Source: Devosia ginsengisoli (GTDB taxonomy: Bacteria; Pseudomonadota; Alphaproteobacteria; Rhizobiales; Devosiaceae). From it: 64,000 nucleotides of DNA. The stretch is taken from the NCBI RefSeq assembly GCF_007859655.1, contig NZ_CP042304.1, positions 806,001-870,000 on the forward strand, written 5' to 3'. Positions 61,012 to 64,000 of this stretch are shown one piece after another. The position numbers and the translations under genes are program-made. Every line of letters starts with the position of its first letter. Position 1 is the first letter of the stretch. The notes under the pieces were generated by a model. It was given only the letters and a program-made list of their open reading frames with translations, did not search any database and was not told the origin of the DNA.

Positions 61012-61632
61012 ATGGGGGCCAAGTTCACTGGCGAAGGCGAAGAAGGCACGGGCCTGTCGGGGGAGACAGGGCCGGCTGGCCACGATGACATGCTGTCGTC
61101 GGATGCCGGGCATGACACGACGATCGAGGTTTCCGGCGCTATCAAATGGTTCGACGCCGGCAAGGGCTTCGGTTTCATCGTGCCCGACAATGGCATGCCC
61201 GATGTCCTGCTGCATGTGACCTGCCTGCGCCGCGACGGCTACCAGACTGCCTATGAAGGCGCCCGCATCGTTGTCGAGGCGCTCAATCGCCCCGGTGGCC
61301 TGCAGGCCTTCCGCATCGTCTCCATGGACGGATCGACCGCCCGCCATCCCGCCCAGATGCCGGCCCCGCGCACCCATGTCGTGGTCGAGCCGACCTCGGG
61401 CATGGTCCGGCTCGAAGTCAAGTGGTTCAACCGCATCCGCGGCTTCGGCTTCCTCTCGGCCGGCGAGGGTACGCCCGATATTTTCGTCCATATGGAAACC
61501 CTGCGCCGCTTCGGCATCACCGAATTGCGGCCGGGCCAATATGTGCTGGTGCGCTACGGCAATGGCCCCAAGGGCCTTATGGTCGCCGAAATCCGGCCCG
61601 ATGGTTGGGGCGACGCACCGTCTTCCCACTAG
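61012..61632 (+). CDS. Double cold-shock domain protein
   Basis: 206 residues with two cold-shock domains, a form common in alphaproteobacteria. The first (about 45-105) shows IKWFDAGKGFGFIVP and VLLHVTCLRRDG; the second (about 130-198) shows VKWFNRIRGFGFLSA and IFVHMETLRRFG. These are the RNP1 and RNP2 nucleic-acid-binding motifs. The acidic 40-residue N-terminus is low complexity. ATG 61012 follows GGGGAG very closely; the true start may differ. Likely binds single-stranded RNA or DNA in stress or stationary phase. Confidence 0.88.
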   Translation: MGAKFTGEGEEGTGLSGETGPAGHDDMLSSDAGHDTTIEVSGAIKWFDAGKGFGFIVPDNGMPDVLLHVTCLRRDGYQTAYEGARIVVEALNRPGGLQAFRIVSMDGSTARHPAQMPAPRTHVVVEPTSGMVRLEVKWFNRIRGFGFLSAGEGTPDIFVHMETLRRFGITELRPGQYVLVRYGNGPKGLMVAEIRPDGWGDAPSSH

Positions 61633-61643
61633 GATTCACCATC

Positions 61644-62126
61644 ATGTTCCATGCCCAAGGCCTTGCCCCGGCGCTGCGCCGCGCCGCGGTTGCGGTAGCG
61701 ATTGCCACCGTAGCGCTGCCGCTCGCTGCCTGCAGCGATGAAGGCAAGCTGGTGCTGCATTCGGCGACCGGCGATTACCGCTTCAATGTCGAGGTGGTCG
61801 ATACGCCCGAAAGCCGCGCCCAGGGCCTGATGTTCGTGCAGGAACTGGCCGACGATGCCGGCATGCTGTTCGATTTCAAGGAAGAGCGCCCGGTATCCTT
61901 CTGGATGCGCAACACCTTCATTCCGCTCGACATGATCTTTGTCGGCGCCGATGGCGTGGTCAAGACCATCCACGTCAACGCCCGCCCGCATGACGTGACC
62001 TCGATTCCATCCGAAGTACCGGTGCAATTCGTGCTGGAAATCCCGGGCGGCCGCTCGGTCGAGATCGGGCTCAAGCCCGGTGATACGATGGAGCACGACC
62101 GCGTAGGAACGCTGGCCATCGACTAA
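61644..62126 (+). CDS. DUF192 exported protein
   Basis: 160 residues with a lipoprotein-like signal (VALPLAACSDEG; Cys near 30). The DUF192 domain follows: VVDTPESRAQGLMFVQEL, MLFDFKEERPVSFWMRNTFIPLDMIFV shortened to its core SFWMRNTFIPLD, and LEIPGGRSVEIGLKPGD. The family is widespread and structurally a small barrel, with no settled function. It lies 11 bp after the cold-shock gene and is probably co-transcribed, as is usual in this group. Confidence 0.9.
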   Translation: MFHAQGLAPALRRAAVAVAIATVALPLAACSDEGKLVLHSATGDYRFNVEVVDTPESRAQGLMFVQELADDAGMLFDFKEERPVSFWMRNTFIPLDMIFVGADGVVKTIHVNARPHDVTSIPSEVPVQFVLEIPGGRSVEIGLKPGDTMEHDRVGTLAID

Positions 62127-62128
62127 TC

Positions 62129-62812
62129 CTACAGCCGGTGAATGACCATGCAGTCGATCACCGCCCACAGATGCAGGCTGGCGCCCGCCACCACGAAGAC
62201 ATGCCACAGTGCATTCTGGAATTTGAGCCTTTCCCACAGGTGGAACACGATCCCCAGGGAATAGGTCACCCCGCCCGCCAGCAGCAGCCAGAGCGTCGTC
62301 GCCGGCAGCGTTTGCGCCAGCGACTGGAACACCAGTATGCCGCTCCAGCCGATGGCCAGGTAGAGCACAATGGCCAGCCGCCCGAAGCGCTCGGGCACGA
62401 TCAGTTTCAGCGCCACCCCGATCAGCGATGCGCCCCAGATAAAGGTCGTCATCAGGACTCCGGTCGTGGTGCCGCCGATGACAGCGAGGAAAGGCGTATA
62501 GGAGCCGGCAATGAACAGGAATATGGCCGCCTGGTCGAAGCGGGCCAGCAGCCGCTTGATCGGCGAAACCGGCCACAGATTATAGGCCAGCGACACGCCG
62601 AGCACGGCCACGAGCGAGCCGACATAAACCACGAGGGCAGGGGCGGCCTCAGGCGCGGTTTCCAGAATGGCGAAGGCCAGCAGGATCGATCCGGCCGCAA
62701 TGGCGACCACGAGGCCAAGCACATGGACAATGCCGTCCACCACCAGTTCGGCAAGGGTGAACGGCCGCTGCTCACGGCTCCACCACGAATATTTTGCCAC
62801 TGGCTTCTGCAC
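62129..62812 (-). CDS. Hemolysin III/PAQR family membrane protein
   Basis: 227 residues with seven membrane segments. FDQAAIFLFIAGSYTPFLAV and the C-terminal HVFVVAGASLHLWAV are the family blocks. PAQR hydrolases use a zinc site of one Asp/His set; here the first expected His (SxxxH) is Asn in SLAYNLWP, and the usual His after RLD is Gln (RFDQAA). The two C-terminal His remain. Activity may be altered. Despite the name, haemolysis is not implied. Confidence 0.88.
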   Translation of the reverse strand: MQKPVAKYSWWSREQRPFTLAELVVDGIVHVLGLVVAIAAGSILLAFAILETAPEAAPALVVYVGSLVAVLGVSLAYNLWPVSPIKRLLARFDQAAIFLFIAGSYTPFLAVIGGTTTGVLMTTFIWGASLIGVALKLIVPERFGRLAIVLYLAIGWSGILVFQSLAQTLPATTLWLLLAGGVTYSLGIVFHLWERLKFQNALWHVFVVAGASLHLWAVIDCMVIHRL

Positions 62813-62948
62813 GGCTCGCGTCCTCCTGGTTCCCGAACCTGACGCAGGGAAGTGACCAGATTATTGCCGCAACACGGTCATCGTGCGGCATCGTAAAGCC
62901 CGGCTCAACGCATCTGGTGAATAACCCCTTGCCCGACAAGGCCGGCGC

Positions 62949-62977
62949 TTGACGCGTAACGCGACCGTTACTACTGC
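62949..62977 (+). promoter_or_regulatory. Promoter with ArsR-type operator
   Basis: TTGACG (62949-62954) and TACTGC (62972-62977) are 17 bp apart. The spacer contains GTAACG cgac CGTTAC (62956-62971), a 6-bp inverted repeat suited to autoregulation by the following ArsR protein. Confidence 0.6.
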
Positions 62978-63001
62978 ATCGTCAAAACCTTCGGAACGCC
63001 C

Positions 63002-63430
63002 ATGCCGCCTCTCGCCACCCTCGTCGCCCTGGCCGACCCAACACGGTGCCGCATCATCGAAATCCTGCATGAAGGCGCCCAGCCGGTGCATGTGCTGGCC
63101 GGCCATTTCGATATCAGCCGCCCGGCCATTTCGCGCCACCTGCGCGTGCTCCGGCAGGCGCGGTTGATCAGCGAGAAAAAGGTCGGCCGCGAAAACCGCT
63201 ACGCACTGCATGCCGATCGCCTGAAACCGGTCGGCGACTGGCTTGCCGGGCTGACGCCGGCGTCAAAGCCCATGCCCAAGCCGAAGGCGATTGCCAAGCC
63301 GAAGCCTGCCAGCAAGGCAAAGCCCGCAATCGTCGTGGCGCCGGCTCCCATTCCCCCGCAGACGCCCGTGCCCCCCGCGCCAAAGCCGGCCCCGGCCAGC
63401 GCCGTCTCGCAGATGGGTTTCGATTTCTAG
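63002..63430 (+). CDS. ArsR family regulator with Lys/Pro-rich tail
   Basis: 142 residues. The winged helix occupies about 1-80: VALADPTRCRIIEILHEG and FDISRPAISRHLRVLRQARL. Residues about 88-136 are a low-complexity Lys, Pro and Ala tail, ending QMGFDF. The tail is not part of the ArsR fold and may bind DNA backbone or a partner. The single Cys near residue 16 does not form a known metal site. Probably autoregulated through the upstream palindrome; target genes are unknown. Confidence 0.86.
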   Translation: MPPLATLVALADPTRCRIIEILHEGAQPVHVLAGHFDISRPAISRHLRVLRQARLISEKKVGRENRYALHADRLKPVGDWLAGLTPASKPMPKPKAIAKPKPASKAKPAIVVAPAPIPPQTPVPPAPKPAPASAVSQMGFDF

Positions 63431-63431
63431 C

Positions 63432-63713
63432 TTAGCCCCGGTATTCCACGCCCAGTTCCCGTAGCGCCCGCCAGACCACACGGCAGGTCTGCGGCCGATG
63501 CCCCGGCGCATGCAGCAGGATCACATCCGGAATCCCGGCCACCTTGGCCACTTCCAGCTTGGCACCCGTATCCGAAACGTTACGGATGATGCAGTTCAGG
63601 CTGGTCTTCCCGAAGGTGATACGGGCTTCGATAGCAGTGTTCCGCCGCGGCGCCAGCCTGCGCTCAAGCAGCAGAGCCGAGGGGCCGGACGAAGATTTGG
63701 ACAGGTCGCGCAT
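63432..63713 (-). CDS. PilZ domain protein
   Basis: 93 residues from ATG 63713. LERRLAPRRNTAIEARI carries the RxxxR part of the c-di-GMP site, and CIIRNVSDTGAKLEV matches the second motif (DxSxxG replaced by NVSDTG). Many alphaproteobacterial proteins of this size keep the fold without proven c-di-GMP binding. A start at 63806 is possible but unlikely because the extra residues are low quality. Ends one base from the ArsR stop, on the opposite strand. Confidence 0.82.
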   Translation of the reverse strand: MRDLSKSSSGPSALLLERRLAPRRNTAIEARITFGKTSLNCIIRNVSDTGAKLEVAKVAGIPDVILLHAPGHRPQTCRVVWRALRELGVEYRG

Positions 63714-63821
63714 AAGGCCAATTACCGACCCCGTCCTTGCCGAAACCTTAAATGAGCCGGGACACCGGCAGACACCGTTACCCGGCGCTCTATCGGTTCG
63801 GTGCATTTTTAAGCAAGGAAC

Positions 63822-63898
63822 TGGCGATCCCGGCAGGACTTGAACCTGCGACCAACAGCTTAGAAGGCTGCTGCTCTATCCAGCTGAGCTACGGGACC
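63822..63898 (-). tRNA. tRNA-Arg (TCT)
   Basis: 77-nt cloverleaf with encoded CCA on the minus strand. Acceptor GGTCCCG pairs with CGGGATC with one G-T pair. The anticodon loop CTTCTAA within stem GCAGC/GCTGT gives TCT. The remaining 102 bp to the window end show nothing. Confidence 0.94.
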
Positions 63899-64000
63899 AG
63901 CGCAGTGGCCTCATTTAACGCATTTTCGCGCAAAGGGAACGCCTTGTGCCGCGCTATTGCACAGCCAGCGCCGACGGTGCCGCATCCGAGCCCGTCGGGG

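Overview
The window looks like chromosome of a GC-rich alphaproteobacterium, most likely of the order Hyphomicrobiales (Rhizobiales) and close to Devosia. This is an inference from high GC, the rplM-rpsI pair, the order alaC, hom, glpX, recJ, cfa, a DUF2842 protein beside heme A synthase, and many short palindromic intergenic repeats. I see no prophage, insertion sequence or CRISPR array.

Layout. 1-7.0 kb: a carbohydrate ABC importer operon read leftward (binding protein, two permeases, ATPase) ending in an oxidoreductase/aldo-keto reductase fusion cut by the window edge, with a divergent AraC regulator. 7.0-9.1 kb: a CHASE2 adenylate cyclase. 9.2-12.9 kb: a tight trio of N-formylglutamate amidohydrolase family protein, DUF1704/QEGLA metallopeptidase and ATP-grasp ligase. 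13.1-22.7 kb: a quinate/shikimate catabolic island with dehydroshikimate dehydratase, TetR regulator, shikimate dehydrogenase, a frameshifted GntR regulator, a DctPQM TRAP importer and type II dehydroquinase. Three copies of one 18-bp palindrome sit inside its three promoters, so the TetR protein probably controls the whole island. 22.8 kb: tRNA-Pro. 23.9-32.0 kb: a small exopolysaccharide locus.

32.1-38.6 kb: DUF2842, ctaA, rplM-rpsI, two SdpI-family membrane proteins (one with its ArsR/SdpR-type repressor), a dicarboxylate symporter and a VOC protein. 38.8-40.1 kb: a GT1 glycosyltransferase. 40.5-50.6 kb: alaC, then an inserted accessory segment (an exported argininosuccinate-lyase-like protein and two tandem metal-chelate binding proteins), then hom with an N-terminal DNA-binding-like extension, glpX and recJ. 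50.7-56.3 kb: cfa and a complete FecBCDE-type importer. 56.5-59.4 kb: a tartrate-type dehydrogenase, an orphan Bug/TctC binding protein and a second frameshifted GntR regulator. 59.5-64 kb: two tRNA-Glu genes, an M15-type lipoprotein, a glyoxalase, a double cold-shock protein, DUF192, a PAQR/hemolysin III protein, an ArsR protein with a long Lys/Pro tail, a PilZ protein and tRNA-Arg.

Several gaps carry dispersed palindromic repeats. One family conserves a hairpin whose stem changes in a compensatory way between copies while the GTYCA loop stays fixed. Functions are read from sequence motifs without any database search.
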